From: JAIOTH01 sp964486685
GTDB taxonomy: Bacteria; Patescibacteriota; Patescibacteriia; UBA1558; S5-K13
Length of the DNA: 62,067 nucleotides
Assembly: GCA_964486685.1 (NCBI GenBank)
Contig: CAZAOE010000005.1
Coordinates: 1-62,067 of the forward strand
Direction of reading: 5' to 3'
The position numbers were made by a program, and so were the translations under genes. Position 1 is the first letter of the stretch. Each line of letters starts with the position of its first letter. Positions 1 through 9,773 of this stretch are shown here, one piece after another. The notes under the pieces are model-generated. The model did no database searches and was not told the origin of the DNA. It saw only the letters and a program-made list of their open reading frames with translations.

Positions 1-6
1 ACCTCT

Positions 7-2046
7 ATGCAAAAAATAATCCAATTCATTAAAAACAATTATAATAAAATTTTTATTGGCTCCATTGTCCTCTATGTTTTAATAGTATTTGTTTTTTTAA
101 TTATTAAATATAATAATTTTCAATATAATGCTTTAGATTTAGGAATTTTTAATCAGGTTTTTCATAATTCAATTCATGGCAATCTTTTTTATTTTACCAT
201 TCACCCTCATTCTTATTTGGGTGACCATTTCGCCTTATTTTTAATATTTCTACTTCCTTTGTATAAATTATTTTCTTCTCCTCTGTGTTTGCTTTTTTTA
301 CAAACTCTAATTATTGCTCTTTGTGCCATACCAATCCGACTAATCGCCAAGCATGCTTTAAATAGGGGCTGGGCTCTAATAATCCCCCTTTTATGGTTAA
401 TAAATCCTTTGGTAATTAACATGAATTTTTTTGAATTTCATCTTTTGCCCTTTGGATTATTTTTGCTCTTATTTACTATATATTTTTATTTGAAAAAAAG
501 ATTTAATTTATTTATCCTTTTTACTTTATTGTCCTTAACTATTCGTGAAGATATAGCAATTGTTATCTGCATGTTTTCTATTTTGGCTTTACTTGAAAAA
601 CGAAAAGTCAAATGGATAATCTGGCCAGCCATCCTTTCTATTGGCTGGTTTGTTTTAGCCCAAAATATTATCCAAAATTTCAATCCTACTGGTGGCTACA
701 AATTTATTGCCTATTATAATTGGATAGGCGGAAATTCTCTTTTAGAAATTTTCAAAAATTATTTAATTCATCCTCTACAGACCATTGTGCATATCTTTTC
801 TCCAAATAATATTACTATGAGTTTTGCTCTTTTAATGCCCTTTGGTTTTATCCCAATTTTAAAACCCAAATATCTCTTATTAGCTTTAGGGCCTTTTTTA
901 CAATTTGCCTTAATTAAAGATTATGGCGGATATACTGTTTTAACCACCCATTATACTTGTCTTTTTTTACCGGCTCTAATAGTGGGCTTCATTTATGCTT
1001 TAAAAAAGATATATTCTCCTTTACAAATAAAGGAATCAAAATTTATAAAACTTTTAAAACACAATAAAGCTTTAATTATAATCATCATTATAATTTCTAG
1101 CTCATATTCTTTGCTTGTCCTCTCCCCTTTAGATATAAACAATAAAAATAAAGCACCCGATTATAATCAAAAAATTGACATAAAAATTAATCAAGAACTA
1201 TTAAATTATATACCTACGAATGAACCCGTGGCCGCTTCTATAGAATTTATCCCTCAATTATCTAATCGGCCCAAAGTATATACCTTGGGTTATGCTTGGC
1301 TGGGATATAAACAACTTTCCTATCTTCCCTATGAATTACCAGATGATGTAGAATATATACTCTGTGATTTTGATAATGTTTTAAATTATAATATTCAACA
1401 TATTCAAAACAAAGAGGAAACAACCTATGAAAATAGTTATTTAAATTGGCAAAAAACTTTTGCCAAAAACAATATGAGTCCTTTAAAAATTATAGATACT
1501 TATAGTGTTTGGAAATATAATCTTAATTTAGAAAAATCTACAGCAGAATACCAAAACCCACTTTATGAAATTAAAAATCTAGACGAAGAAACAAATATTA
1601 TAAACAAAAAACATCAGGACATTAATCAAGAAATAATATTTTTGGGCTGGGATAAATTAGAAAAAACTGAATTGAATCAATTAAAAACCGTTGCTACTCA
1701 AACTATGCCCTTGGCCCTATATTTTCAAAAAAAAGATAATGTGGAAATAAAAAATAATTATCAATTGCAATTAGGCCTAATTCCTAAAAACAAATCTCTT
1801 CCTGAATATACTAAAATATATCCCCTCACCTACGGATTTTATCCTAGTTCTAAATGGCAAGATAAAGAAATAATAAAAATAAATTATTGGTTTTTAATTC
1901 CCGCTGAATTTTATGCTGAAGATTTTGTTCTTAAATTAAATATCATAAATGCCCAAGGAAATTTTGTCTTGGGCTCAAATAGAACTTTGATTCGAAATTT
2001 TCCTAAAAAAGAAATTTTTCAACCAAATCTTGATATAGATTATTAA
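7..2046 (+). CDS. DUF2079-type polytopic membrane protein
   Basis: A 679-residue integral membrane protein. Residues 1-370 are a run of roughly ten to twelve hydrophobic segments and the rest is a soluble, probably extracytoplasmic, domain. The early loop around residues 40-75 (LDLGIFNQVFHNSIHGN followed by an HPHSYLGDHF stretch) matches the conserved first loop of DUF2079 proteins, which are thought to share the GT-C glycosyltransferase fold. I infer a polyprenyl-phosphate-dependent sugar transferase at the outer face of the membrane, but the donor and acceptor cannot be read from sequence. The ATG lies six bases from the window edge, so its upstream region is not visible. The neighbouring genes (two GT-C proteins, two GT2 enzymes, a sugar-phosphate isomerase) support a surface-glycan role. 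Confidence 0.75.
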   Translation: MQKIIQFIKNNYNKIFIGSIVLYVLIVFVFLIIKYNNFQYNALDLGIFNQVFHNSIHGNLFYFTIHPHSYLGDHFALFLIFLLPLYKLFSSPLCLLFLQTLIIALCAIPIRLIAKHALNRGWALIIPLLWLINPLVINMNFFEFHLLPFGLFLLLFTIYFYLKKRFNLFILFTLLSLTIREDIAIVICMFSILALLEKRKVKWIIWPAILSIGWFVLAQNIIQNFNPTGGYKFIAYYNWIGGNSLLEIFKNYLIHPLQTIVHIFSPNNITMSFALLMPFGFIPILKPKYLLLALGPFLQFALIKDYGGYTVLTTHYTCLFLPALIVGFIYALKKIYSPLQIKESKFIKLLKHNKALIIIIIIISSSYSLLVLSPLDINNKNKAPDYNQKIDIKINQELLNYIPTNEPVAASIEFIPQLSNRPKVYTLGYAWLGYKQLSYLPYELPDDVEYILCDFDNVLNYNIQHIQNKEETTYENSYLNWQKTFAKNNMSPLKIIDTYSVWKYNLNLEKSTAEYQNPLYEIKNLDEETNIINKKHQDINQEIIFLGWDKLEKTELNQLKTVATQTMPLALYFQKKDNVEIKNNYQLQLGLIPKNKSLPEYTKIYPLTYGFYPSSKWQDKEIIKINYWFLIPAEFYAEDFVLKLNIINAQGNFVLGSNRTLIRNFPKKEIFQPNLDIDY

Positions 2047-2057
2047 ATTGTTGCTCC

Positions 2058-2768
2058 TTATTTCTTTCTCTTTTTAGCAAACTTCAATTTTAAAACATTC
2101 AAAAAAAAGCCCACTGCTTCTTTAAGGCCTAATTTAGAAACTCCTTTTTGTCTATCTACAAAAGTAATCGGTATTTCTTTAATTTTAAATCCATTTTTTT
2201 CCAACAAATAAACCATTTCTTCTTGAAAAGCATAGCCATTGCTTTTTATTTTATCCAAATCTATTTTTTCAAAAACTTTTTGATGATAACATCTAAAACC
2301 GCCGGTAACATCTTTTGTTTTTAAATTAAGTAAAATTCTAGAAAAATCCATGGCTAATCTGGACATCAATTTACGACGCATATTCCAACCAATTATTCCT
2401 CCGCCAACAACTCGACGGGAACCCAGACAAGCATCATACCCTTCTCGCACACAGCGCACAAGCTCGGGAATTTTATAAGGATGGTGAGAAAAATCAGCAT
2501 CCATTTCAACAAGTAAATCCGCTCCTTTGTCCAGGGCATATTTAAAACCCGCAACATAAGCACTGCCTAAACCCATTTTCTCTGGACGCTTAATAATTTC
2601 CACTGGATAATCATTCATCATTTCTTCTACTGCTTGGGCTGTCTTGTCTGGAGAATTATCATCCACTATCAAAATTTTTAAATCTAAGACATTCAAAGCA
2701 CTAATCTTTTTAATTAGGGCCTGAATATTGTCTTTCTCATTATATGTAGGAATTACGACGTAAATCAT
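2058..2768 (-). CDS. Polyprenol-phosphate mannosyltransferase (DPM1-like GT2)
   Basis: A 236-residue GT2-family transferase without membrane segments. It has VIPTYNEKDNI at the N-terminus, ILIVDDNSPDKT near residue 33, the nucleotide/metal-binding MDADFSHHP near residue 89, LGSR near residue 115 and KDVTGGFRCY near residue 152. These are the hallmarks of dolichol-phosphate mannose synthase (DPM1). The expected reaction is transfer of a sugar from a nucleotide donor to a polyprenyl phosphate on the cytoplasmic face, supplying the GT-C enzymes encoded on both sides. It converges with the DUF2079 gene, leaving an 11-base gap. Mannose rather than another hexose is inferred from similarity only. 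Confidence 0.85.
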   Translation of the reverse strand: MIYVVIPTYNEKDNIQALIKKISALNVLDLKILIVDDNSPDKTAQAVEEMMNDYPVEIIKRPEKMGLGSAYVAGFKYALDKGADLLVEMDADFSHHPYKIPELVRCVREGYDACLGSRRVVGGGIIGWNMRRKLMSRLAMDFSRILLNLKTKDVTGGFRCYHQKVFEKIDLDKIKSNGYAFQEEMVYLLEKNGFKIKEIPITFVDRQKGVSKLGLKEAVGFFLNVLKLKFAKKRKK

Positions 2769-2847
2769 AAATTTAAATTTACGAAATGGCTACAAAATAA
2801 TTTTGTAACCATCTCCATATAAATTATATAAACTATTCTAATATAAA

Positions 2848-4443
2848 TCAATTCTCTAGGCATTTATAAATAACCGCATACTTATCTAAATATATTTTTT
2901 GAAAATTTTTGTCTTTATCTAATTCTCTTCTCAAATTATTATGTCCCATAGAAACCAAAACATATCTACTTTTTAATTCATGAACAACAAATTCATTGCT
3001 TTGCTTACTTTTTACTTGTGTAAAATCAGACCATAAATTATATTTTTCCGGATCGGCCTTATAAAAAAATGTCGGGTCTAATCCAGCCATATACTGATTA
3101 TGGTCATTATAATAAAAAAGCATAGGAAATTCATCCCAAGAACTATGAACTATAATTTCATCTTTAGCTGTATTTTTTTTCAACCAATCCATTGCTTGAG
3201 CAAACATCTTATAGTCATAACCTGTTAAAAGCTGTCCTCTGGTGCCGTTAAATCCTAAATATAAATTTATGGGAATTGTAATGCTAAAATAAATTAAAAT
3301 AATAACAAATAAAATTTTCTTTTTTCTATAAAAACTAATTAAATATTTTTTAAAATTTAAAAACTCAATCATTTGACTTAATTTTAAAGCGGAAAAAATT
3401 AAAGCCAAAGGAATAAAATATTCTACATATCTTCTGGACTTTAAAGTTAAAACAAAAAAGAAAAGCGACAAAAATAAAAACAAATGGTCTTCAATCCTAT
3501 TTTTTTTAAAGTATAAAAAATAAAAAAATATGCTTAAAAATAAAACTAAAAAAATTAAACCCGCTCCGGCCAAAAGAGAACCAAAGGTATAAGGATACCA
3601 TTCTTGTCCGACATTTAATACTTGTTGATAATTAATTACTCCGATTTCAAAAAATTGCGTCCAATAAAAAACTATATTCTTGGGAAAATAAGGATTAATA
3701 ACCAGTCCCAAAACGCAACCCACTAAACTATAAAAAAATAAATTCCAGCTACTTTTCTGCTTAATTGGTTTTAAAAACCTACCTATTGTTTGTGATAAAA
3801 ATTTTTCTATTTTTTTATGCCGATGATTTAAAAAATAAATTAGACAATATATTCCTGAAATAAAAGGCAAGAGTTGCCAGGCACCATAAGACCAGACATA
3901 TAAAAATGATAAAACAAATAAAAGCCATTTTTTATTTTCTAGTAAAAAATATATGCCTATAATTAAAAAAATTAAAGACAAAGAATTGGCTTTAACTAAA
4001 TTTATTCTAAATAAAAAAGGATTTATAAATAATAAAAGCAAACTAAAGAAAAGGGCGTATCTAACTCCTCTTTTTCTTAAAAACCAATAAATAAAAGTTA
4101 TTAATGCACTAGATAATAGAATAGTAGCAATTTTTAAACCAAAAAATGGAAAAATTGCCACCAAAGGAGCTAAAATTAAATGATATAAAAAATGATGGTC
4201 AGTAAAATAATCATTTAATATCGTATAAGGAAGCCATTTGAAATTTAAAAGGATTCCTTTCTGAGATATTAATTGGGAAATTTTAAGATGATAAAAGGCA
4301 TCTGGGTCTGTAAAAACAGATTCTTTTTGCAAATATAAAAAAACCAAAAAGCAAATCAAAAATATTAAAAAATACCCTAGATATCCTTTATTTAAAAAGT
4401 TAGTCATTTGACTAAAAAAAGATTTTCTTTTTTTCAAAAACAT
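2848..4443 (-). CDS. GT-C membrane glycosyltransferase, STT3/oligosaccharyltransferase-like
   Basis: A 531-residue protein with about ten to twelve hydrophobic helices. The first extracytoplasmic loop carries DPDAFYHLKIS at residues 46-56, the DxD-type metal motif of STT3/PglB-like enzymes. A soluble tail from about residue 425 contains SSWDEFPMLFYYNDHNQYM. This layout (DxD in loop 1, many helices, small C-terminal domain) fits a GT-C enzyme moving a sugar from a polyprenyl carrier. The protein is shorter than true oligosaccharyltransferases (about 700 residues) and I see no WWDYG motif, so glycan transfer to protein is unproven. There is no Shine-Dalgarno sequence before the ATG. Confidence 0.65.
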   Translation of the reverse strand: MFLKKRKSFFSQMTNFLNKGYLGYFLIFLICFLVFLYLQKESVFTDPDAFYHLKISQLISQKGILLNFKWLPYTILNDYFTDHHFLYHLILAPLVAIFPFFGLKIATILLSSALITFIYWFLRKRGVRYALFFSLLLLFINPFLFRINLVKANSLSLIFLIIGIYFLLENKKWLLFVLSFLYVWSYGAWQLLPFISGIYCLIYFLNHRHKKIEKFLSQTIGRFLKPIKQKSSWNLFFYSLVGCVLGLVINPYFPKNIVFYWTQFFEIGVINYQQVLNVGQEWYPYTFGSLLAGAGLIFLVLFLSIFFYFLYFKKNRIEDHLFLFLSLFFFVLTLKSRRYVEYFIPLALIFSALKLSQMIEFLNFKKYLISFYRKKKILFVIILIYFSITIPINLYLGFNGTRGQLLTGYDYKMFAQAMDWLKKNTAKDEIIVHSSWDEFPMLFYYNDHNQYMAGLDPTFFYKADPEKYNLWSDFTQVKSKQSNEFVVHELKSRYVLVSMGHNNLRRELDKDKNFQKIYLDKYAVIYKCLEN

Positions 4444-4448
4444 AAAAG

Positions 4449-4553
4449 CGCGATGCTAATATACAAATACATCCGAATGATGCGAATTAAAATTTTTGGG
4501 TAATTCGCCTGCCTGCCGGCAGGCAGGGATTAATTTGTATATTCGGATTGATT
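4449..4553. repeat. AT-rich interspersed repeat (family A) with nested GC palindrome
   Basis: The element begins with GCGATGCTAATATAC and ends with GTATATTCGGATTG, the head and tail seen in at least six other gaps of the window. At 4508-4527 it holds a perfect 20-base GC palindrome (CCTGCC ... GGCAGG), in strong contrast with the AT-rich surroundings. The same palindrome lies in the same relative place (after TAATTCG) in the copy at 22471-22632. Confidence 0.8.
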
Positions 4554-4674
4554 AAACAAAATTATTAAAATCTCTTAAAAAATTTATTAGCCTAAACATC
4601 TAAATTCTGATACTTTTGGGAATTAATAAGCTTTATGTTAAAATTATTATATTAATATACTTTTTAAAATACCC

Positions 4675-5406
4675 ATGGATTATAAATACAAATTTTCTAT
4701 CATCATCCCTGCTTATAATGAAAAGGATAGGATATTAGGAACCTTAAACAATATTTATAAATATTTCAAGGGGAAAAATTCTGAAATAATTATAGTAGAT
4801 GACGGCAGCACCGATAATACTGCTTCCTTTATTGAATATGAAAAGGAAAATATTGCTAATAATATAAAAACCATTAGTTATCAGCCAAATCAAGGCAAGG
4901 GTTATGCCGTCAAAACAGGAGTAGAAAAAGCTCAAGGTGAATTTATATTATTTACAGACGCAGATAATTCTACTCCCATAGAAGAATTTGCTAAATTAGA
5001 CACAGGAATTAAGCAAGGTTTTGATATTGCTATTGGCTCCCGCTATTTAAAAAATAGCGCTGTTAAAATAAAACAAAGTATTCTTAGAATCTTAATTGGG
5101 AGATTAGGAAATCTGCTCATTCAATTATTATTAGTCAAAAATATCAAAGACACTCAGTGCGGATTTAAATTATTTAAAAATAAAATTGCTAAAAACATTT
5201 TTTCTAAACAAACCATTTATGGCTGGGGTTTTGATATGGAAATATTGGTCATCGCCCAGCTTTTTAAATATAAAATTATAGAAATTCCCGTGGACTGGTA
5301 TAATTCATCAGCCAGTAAATTCAGTCCCGTTAAAGATACTCTGCAAACATTAAGCGAATTAATAAAAATAAAAATCAACTTAATCACTGGTAAATATAAA
5401 AAATGA
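4675..5406 (+). CDS. Polyprenyl-phosphate glucosyltransferase-like GT2 (ALG5/DPG synthase type)
   Basis: A 243-residue GT2 enzyme with IIPAYNEKDRI, IIVDDGSTDNT, the metal-binding FTDADNSTP near residue 93, IGSRYL, and DTQCGFKLF near residue 160. The last two are typical of dolichyl-phosphate beta-glucosyltransferases (ALG5 type). It probably charges a polyprenyl phosphate with a hexose for the membrane protein encoded next. Its TGA overlaps the ATG of that gene (ATGA at 5403-5406), so the two are co-translated. The identity of the sugar is inferred. Confidence 0.8.
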   Translation: MDYKYKFSIIIPAYNEKDRILGTLNNIYKYFKGKNSEIIIVDDGSTDNTASFIEYEKENIANNIKTISYQPNQGKGYAVKTGVEKAQGEFILFTDADNSTPIEEFAKLDTGIKQGFDIAIGSRYLKNSAVKIKQSILRILIGRLGNLLIQLLLVKNIKDTQCGFKLFKNKIAKNIFSKQTIYGWGFDMEILVIAQLFKYKIIEIPVDWYNSSASKFSPVKDTLQTLSELIKIKINLITGKYKK

Positions 5407-7046
5407 CCTTTAAAGAAATTGTCAAATCCATAGATAAAAAAGAAAAATTATTCATCCTGTATTTTTCTATTTTTTTAATCCTATTGCTATTAATTCCCTA
5501 TCTTTATGGATATTTTTCTGCCCCGGAAAACACTTACTATAACCCAATCTACGGATTTTCTTCTGGAGATAAAAGCGTTTATTATTCCTATATAGAACAA
5601 ATCAAACAAGGAAATTTTTTACTTAAGGACTTATATACTTCCGAAATTCAATCTCGACAAACTTTAAACGTTCTCTGGCTCTCTCTTGGGATTTTAGCTA
5701 AAACATTTCATTTATCTCCGCCCCTGGCCTTCCTCTTGTCTCAAATATTACTTACGCCTATTCTGATATATTCTTTATACTTATTAATTTCTTTGATATT
5801 TAGTTCAAAAATTAAAAGAAAAATAGCGCTTATCTTTATATCCCTAGCTTCTGGTCTAGGTTTTATAATTAACATTTTTACCCATTCTTTTCCTCCTAAT
5901 AATTTTATGCTCTATCCTTTGGATTTATGGGTGGCAGAGGCCTTTACCTTTCCTTCTATTTTTAACTCTGCTCATTTTATAATGTCTACTACTTTAATAA
6001 TTTTAATATTTTTATTCTCTTTTTTGGCATTAGAAAAAAATAAAATAAAATATAGTATCTTTTCTGGAATTTGTGGATTAATACTTTTTAATTTTCACCC
6101 TTATCATTTAGCTACTATAATTGCCGTTTTATCCATTTATTCTTTTTTACATGCCTTAAAAAACAAAACCAGTTTATTTTATTATTTAAAACATTTATCT
6201 ATAATTCTAATTATATCTGCCCCTTCAATCTTATATCATGTTTGGCTAATGCTTAATGACCCAATTACCCTGGGAAAGGCCATGCAAAATATATGTTTAA
6301 CTCCAGTAGCTTGGGCGACAATAATAGCTTATGGATTTCTTTTAATTGGTGCTATAGCTTATACAATCATATTATTGGATAAAAAAAGGCCTTTAAAAAA
6401 TTTAGAATTGTTTTTAATCACTTGGTTTATAGTTCAATTTTTATTAATATATTTTCCCCTCAGCATTCAACGCCGACTTACTCAAGGACTTAATATACCC
6501 ATGGCTTTACTTTGTTTACTTTTGATATTTTATATCTTTAAAAAATTTCCGAAATTGAAAATAAAAACACGTTTGGATAAAATTATTCTAATTTTTCTAT
6601 TTATACTTTTATTTAATATGTCTAATGTTTGGGGTTTAATAAACTCTTCTTTAGAACAAAAAACAGAAGCTTGGAAATTTTTATATTATATAAATAAGGA
6701 AGAAAAACAAGCTATAGATTGGTTAAAAAATAATTTACAAGAACAAGACAATATTTTGTCCACCTATATACAGGCGAGTATAATTCCTGGAATTACTGGA
6801 AAATCTGTCTTTATTGGTCATAGCCACGAAACCATTAATTCTGAACGAAAATATAAACAAATGCAGTGGTTTTTTACCGATGAAAATAACGATGAATTGC
6901 ATCTTCAGTTTTTAAAACAAAATAATATTACTTATATTTTTTATGGGCCTCGCGAAAAAAAATTAGGTGCCTGGGCACCACAAAACAAAAAATACCTAGA
7001 AAAGGTATTTAGCAATGAAAAGATAGAAATTTATAAAGTTCTCTAA
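5403..7046 (+). CDS. Polytopic GT-C-like membrane protein
   Basis: A 547-residue protein with about eleven hydrophobic segments between residues 17 and 415 and a C-terminal soluble domain (about 430-547) containing QAIDWLKNNL and GKSVFIGHSHETIN. The topology and the tail resemble GT-C glycosyltransferases of the STT3/PMT type, where this last domain faces outward. It starts inside the stop codon of the GT2 gene, the classic carrier-synthase plus GT-C pair. I do not see a clear DxD; PIYGFSSGDKSVYYSYIEQI in loop 1 is the likely functional site. The gene ends 2 bases before a convergent neighbour with no terminator between them. Confidence 0.6.
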   Translation: MTFKEIVKSIDKKEKLFILYFSIFLILLLLIPYLYGYFSAPENTYYNPIYGFSSGDKSVYYSYIEQIKQGNFLLKDLYTSEIQSRQTLNVLWLSLGILAKTFHLSPPLAFLLSQILLTPILIYSLYLLISLIFSSKIKRKIALIFISLASGLGFIINIFTHSFPPNNFMLYPLDLWVAEAFTFPSIFNSAHFIMSTTLIILIFLFSFLALEKNKIKYSIFSGICGLILFNFHPYHLATIIAVLSIYSFLHALKNKTSLFYYLKHLSIILIISAPSILYHVWLMLNDPITLGKAMQNICLTPVAWATIIAYGFLLIGAIAYTIILLDKKRPLKNLELFLITWFIVQFLLIYFPLSIQRRLTQGLNIPMALLCLLLIFYIFKKFPKLKIKTRLDKIILIFLFILLFNMSNVWGLINSSLEQKTEAWKFLYYINKEEKQAIDWLKNNLQEQDNILSTYIQASIIPGITGKSVFIGHSHETINSERKYKQMQWFFTDENNDELHLQFLKQNNITYIFYGPREKKLGAWAPQNKKYLEKVFSNEKIEIYKVL

Positions 7047-7047
7047 A

Positions 7048-8046
7048 TTAATTTTTCATCCTCTTCTTTAAATAATCCACCCAGGGATTTGGTTGAGGAT
7101 CTATTTTATTGTATCCAGCTAAATAATAAACCAGATAGGAAGAAATTCCTAAAATATACATGCTCTGTGACCAAATATTATCACCCCGAGGATTAATTTC
7201 AATAAAACTAATCTTTTTTTTCTGCAAAATTTCTTTCATAATTTGATAACGTTTTTGATTTCTTTTAAAATAAAGCTTTGAATTTATTAAAATATAAATA
7301 ATGTTCTTATTCAGGTCTTTAGGAAAAGACAGACCTTCAAATTGATGATGACAAATTTCTGGAATACTAAAATAAGTAGCAAAATTTTTTCCGGTCTCAT
7401 TAAGTTGATTTTGCCAAATATGGGCATTGCCGATTAAATGTTCCGCAGAAATTATAATCGGAATTTTATTTACAATTTTTTTAGCTATTTTTTCAGCTAT
7501 TTTTTTACCTTGGTAAAAATAATGGATATTACTTTTAATCTTTCGTCCGCAAAAATCTAATATCTTAAGCTCTTTAAATAAAGCAATAAAAATTGCTATT
7601 GAATAACCAATAGCAAACCGCGGATTTAAAGCATAATTATATTTGGCCTGATAAACAAATTTATTAGCTTTCATCAAAGCCAATTTTCCACCGCTACAAA
7701 TTATAAAAACTTTTAATTTTTTTCTTTGGGCCTGCTGATAACAAACTATGCTTTCTTCTGTATTACCGGAAAAGCTAGAAATGATCACTAAAGTATCTTG
7801 ATCTGCCCATTTAGGCAATTTATAATCATTAATTATTAAAATTGGAATTGATAAATGTTCTTTAAAAACCTTTCTAACTAAATCTGGACCTAAAGCCGAA
7901 CCGCCCATGCCACAAACTAAAATCTTATTTATTTTTCTAAAATTAGTCGGTAAATTAAGCTTTTTAAAATCTAAAAAAATTTGTTCAAATTGCTTAGACA
8001 TCTCTTGATAAGTTTTTAAAACTAAATCTTGGTCTTTTTTAACCAT
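7048..8046 (-). CDS. Bifunctional phosphoglucose/phosphomannose isomerase, SIS domain
   Basis: A 332-residue protein with two SIS half-domains. It shows VCGMGGSALGPDL near residue 44 and ISSFSGNTEES near residue 90, both sugar-phosphate binding loops of the archaeal-type PGI/PMI family, and a C-terminal CHHQFEG segment that carries the family's catalytic Glu/His region. It would interconvert glucose-6-P or mannose-6-P and fructose-6-P, feeding glycolysis and the nucleotide sugars used by the glycosyltransferases upstream. The length is normal for the family (about 320-350). No Shine-Dalgarno sequence precedes the ATG. Confidence 0.85.
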   Translation of the reverse strand: MVKKDQDLVLKTYQEMSKQFEQIFLDFKKLNLPTNFRKINKILVCGMGGSALGPDLVRKVFKEHLSIPILIINDYKLPKWADQDTLVIISSFSGNTEESIVCYQQAQRKKLKVFIICSGGKLALMKANKFVYQAKYNYALNPRFAIGYSIAIFIALFKELKILDFCGRKIKSNIHYFYQGKKIAEKIAKKIVNKIPIIISAEHLIGNAHIWQNQLNETGKNFATYFSIPEICHHQFEGLSFPKDLNKNIIYILINSKLYFKRNQKRYQIMKEILQKKKISFIEINPRGDNIWSQSMYILGISSYLVYYLAGYNKIDPQPNPWVDYLKKRMKN

Positions 8047-8351
8047 AATTTTAATATCTAAACTCTAAATTCTAAACTCTAAACAATTCTTAAGCTCAAA
8101 TATTTTAATATTTTAAATTTTGAGTTTTGAATTTTGAATTTGTTTAGATATTAGATATTAGGATTTAGGATTTATAATATATAATCTTAATTTTATTATA
8201 ACATAATATTGCTCATTTTCCCTTCTCTTGCTAAGATAATTATACTAAAGAACTTAAGGACCAAAGAACTTAAAAACACAAGAACAAGAAAACAATTAAT
8301 CAATTAAACTATTATACTATTAAGCTATTATCCAATTAACCTATTAATACT
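8047..8351. repeat. Gene-free AT-rich spacer made of short tandem and inverted repeats
   Basis: A 305-base gap between divergent genes. It holds repeated CTAAACTCTAAATTCTAAA units, a long imperfect inverted repeat around 8060-8165 (TAAACAATTC against GAATTTGTTTA), then repeated AACTTAAGGACCAAAG and CTATTATACTATTAAG units up to the yebC start. I see no ORF and no convincing -35/-10 pair. The 'attaatcaattaaactatta' style recurs upstream of rpmF (20795-20832). Confidence 0.6.
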
Positions 8352-9083
8352 ATGTCTGGACATTCTAAGTGGGCCACCACTAAACACAAAAAAGCAATCG
8401 TTGATTCTAAAAGATCTTCTTTGTTTACTAAATTGTCTAAAATTATAAGTATTGCAGCTCGGGATGGAGATGATCCAACTATGAATTTTAAATTAAGAAT
8501 GGCCATTGATAAAGCTCGGGGGCTTTCTATGCCCAAAGATAATATAGAAAAAGCCGTGGCTCGAGGAGCTGGAACCGGAGAGAGCAAAGAATTAGAAGAA
8601 ATTATTTATGAGGGCTATGGCCCAGAAGGCATTGCCTTGATAATTGAGATAGTTACTGATAATAGAAACCGCGTGGCCTCTGAAATCAGACATATCCTCA
8701 CTAAGTATGATGGTTCTTTGGGCTCCAGTAATTCTGTACTATGGCAATTCCAAAGAAAGGGTATTATTTATTTAAAAAACGAAACTATTAACGAAGAGCA
8801 AGAATTGCAAATTATAGATGCCGGTGCTGAAGATATTCAAAAACAGGATAACAGCATCAGAATTATAACTGCTATGGAAGATTTACAAAAAATTCAAGAA
8901 AAAATCACCAAAGGTTCCGACCAAAGCAAAAGAAAAAATATTATTGAGATAGACAATGCTGAACTTGAATATATTCCCAAAAATACTATCCAACCCCAAA
9001 ATCCTGAAAAAATAGAAAAACTTTTTGCAGAATTAGATGAAAATGATGATGTCAATAATTTTTATTCTAATGCTGAACTATAA
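8352..9083 (+). CDS. yebC: YebC/PmpR family protein
   Basis: A 243-residue protein that starts MSGHSKWATTKHKK, the signature N-terminus of the YebC/PmpR (TACO1) family, and continues with KARGLSMPKDNIEKAVARG and LIIEIVTDNRNRVASEIRHILTKYDG. Members are cytoplasmic; they were described as transcription regulators, and more recent work on some members ties them to relief of ribosome stalling. A position just before ruvC is conserved in many bacteria. The length is normal. No ribosome-binding site is visible upstream of the ATG. Confidence 0.95.
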   Translation: MSGHSKWATTKHKKAIVDSKRSSLFTKLSKIISIAARDGDDPTMNFKLRMAIDKARGLSMPKDNIEKAVARGAGTGESKELEEIIYEGYGPEGIALIIEIVTDNRNRVASEIRHILTKYDGSLGSSNSVLWQFQRKGIIYLKNETINEEQELQIIDAGAEDIQKQDNSIRIITAMEDLQKIQEKITKGSDQSKRKNIIEIDNAELEYIPKNTIQPQNPEKIEKLFAELDENDDVNNFYSNAEL

Positions 9084-9273
9084 TCAATTACCAATTATCA
9101 ATTTACAATTTTCATTAAATGAACAATTAATCAATTACCAATTTGGAATTATTTTAGAAGCTAAATCGATAATTAAAAATCAAATAATTGATAATTTATT
9201 CAAAATTGAAAATTTAAAATTTAAAATTCTACCCCGTGCTTATCAAAATAAACTAACAAAAATAACTGAATTA
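9084..9273. repeat. AT-rich inverted-repeat spacer (family F)
   Basis: Between yebC and ruvC. It contains CAATTACCAATTATCAATTT, a second AATCAATTACCAATTTGG, and complementary AATTGATAATTTATTC and AAATTGAAAATTT segments that can fold back. The open frame runs through it, but its translation is low-complexity and does not resemble the start of RuvC. Confidence 0.55.
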
Positions 9274-9771
9274 ATGTCAATAAAAAATAAAAACAAAATA
9301 ATAATGGGTATTGACCCTGGCTTAGCTACCGTGGGTTATGGTTTTATTGAGGTTGAAAAAAAAGAAGCTAAATTTATAACTTGTGGTTGCATTGAAACCA
9401 AAGCCAAAACTGATTTTAATAAAAGATTGGAAATTATAAATCAAGAATTAACGCAATTAATTAAAAAATACCAACCCGATCTTTGTGGAGTGGAACAATT
9501 ATTCTTTTGTAAAAATGTTAAAACCGCGATGAACGTTGGTCATGCCCGCGGAGTAATTATTATGACCTTAAGTCAAAATAAGGTTCCTTTTCGAGAATTC
9601 ACTCCCTTGCAGATTAAACAAACGATTACTTCTTATGGTCGGGCTGATAAAAAACAAATCGCGGAGATGGTCAAATTAACCCTTAACTTAAAACAAATAC
9701 CAAAAAAGGATGATGCCTCTGATGCCCTAGCCATAGCCCTGACTACTTTATATAGTAAAATTTATAAATAA
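9274..9771 (+). CDS. ruvC: Holliday junction resolvase RuvC
   Basis: A resolvase of about 165 residues that cleaves Holliday junctions together with RuvAB; ruvA is at the other end of this window. Catalytic acidic residues are visible in MGIDPGLATVGYG (first Asp), CGVEQLFF (Glu) and KKDDASDALAIA (C-terminal Asp pair). The frame is open from 9037, but the part before 9274 lies in a repeat and has no RuvC character. I place the start at 9274 (MSIKNKNKII) or possibly 9304 (MGIDPG). The last 40 codons exist a second time at 10560-10679; the copy inside this gene may be a replacement end delivered by an inserted element. Confidence 0.93.
   Translation: MSIKNKNKIIMGIDPGLATVGYGFIEVEKKEAKFITCGCIETKAKTDFNKRLEIINQELTQLIKKYQPDLCGVEQLFFCKNVKTAMNVGHARGVIIMTLSQNKVPFREFTPLQIKQTITSYGRADKKQIAEMVKLTLNLKQIPKKDDASDALAIALTTLYSKIYK
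9648..9662 (+). repeat. 15-bp direct repeat inside ruvC (left copy, putative crossover core)
   Basis: The 15 bases TAAAAAACAAATCGC are identical at 9648-9662 and 10559-10573. After them the two ruvC ends diverge at synonymous positions. This is the geometry expected of an attachment core when an element integrates within a gene and restores the reading frame. The core is A-rich, so part of the identity could be coding constraint (codons for K K Q I). Confidence 0.6.
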
Positions 9772-9773
9772 AG

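Noticed and set aside
9037..9273. N-terminal extension of RuvC in the open frame
   Set aside because: It overlaps the end of yebC and then runs through an AT-rich repeat; the translation is low-complexity and RuvC proteins start just before the GIDPG motif.
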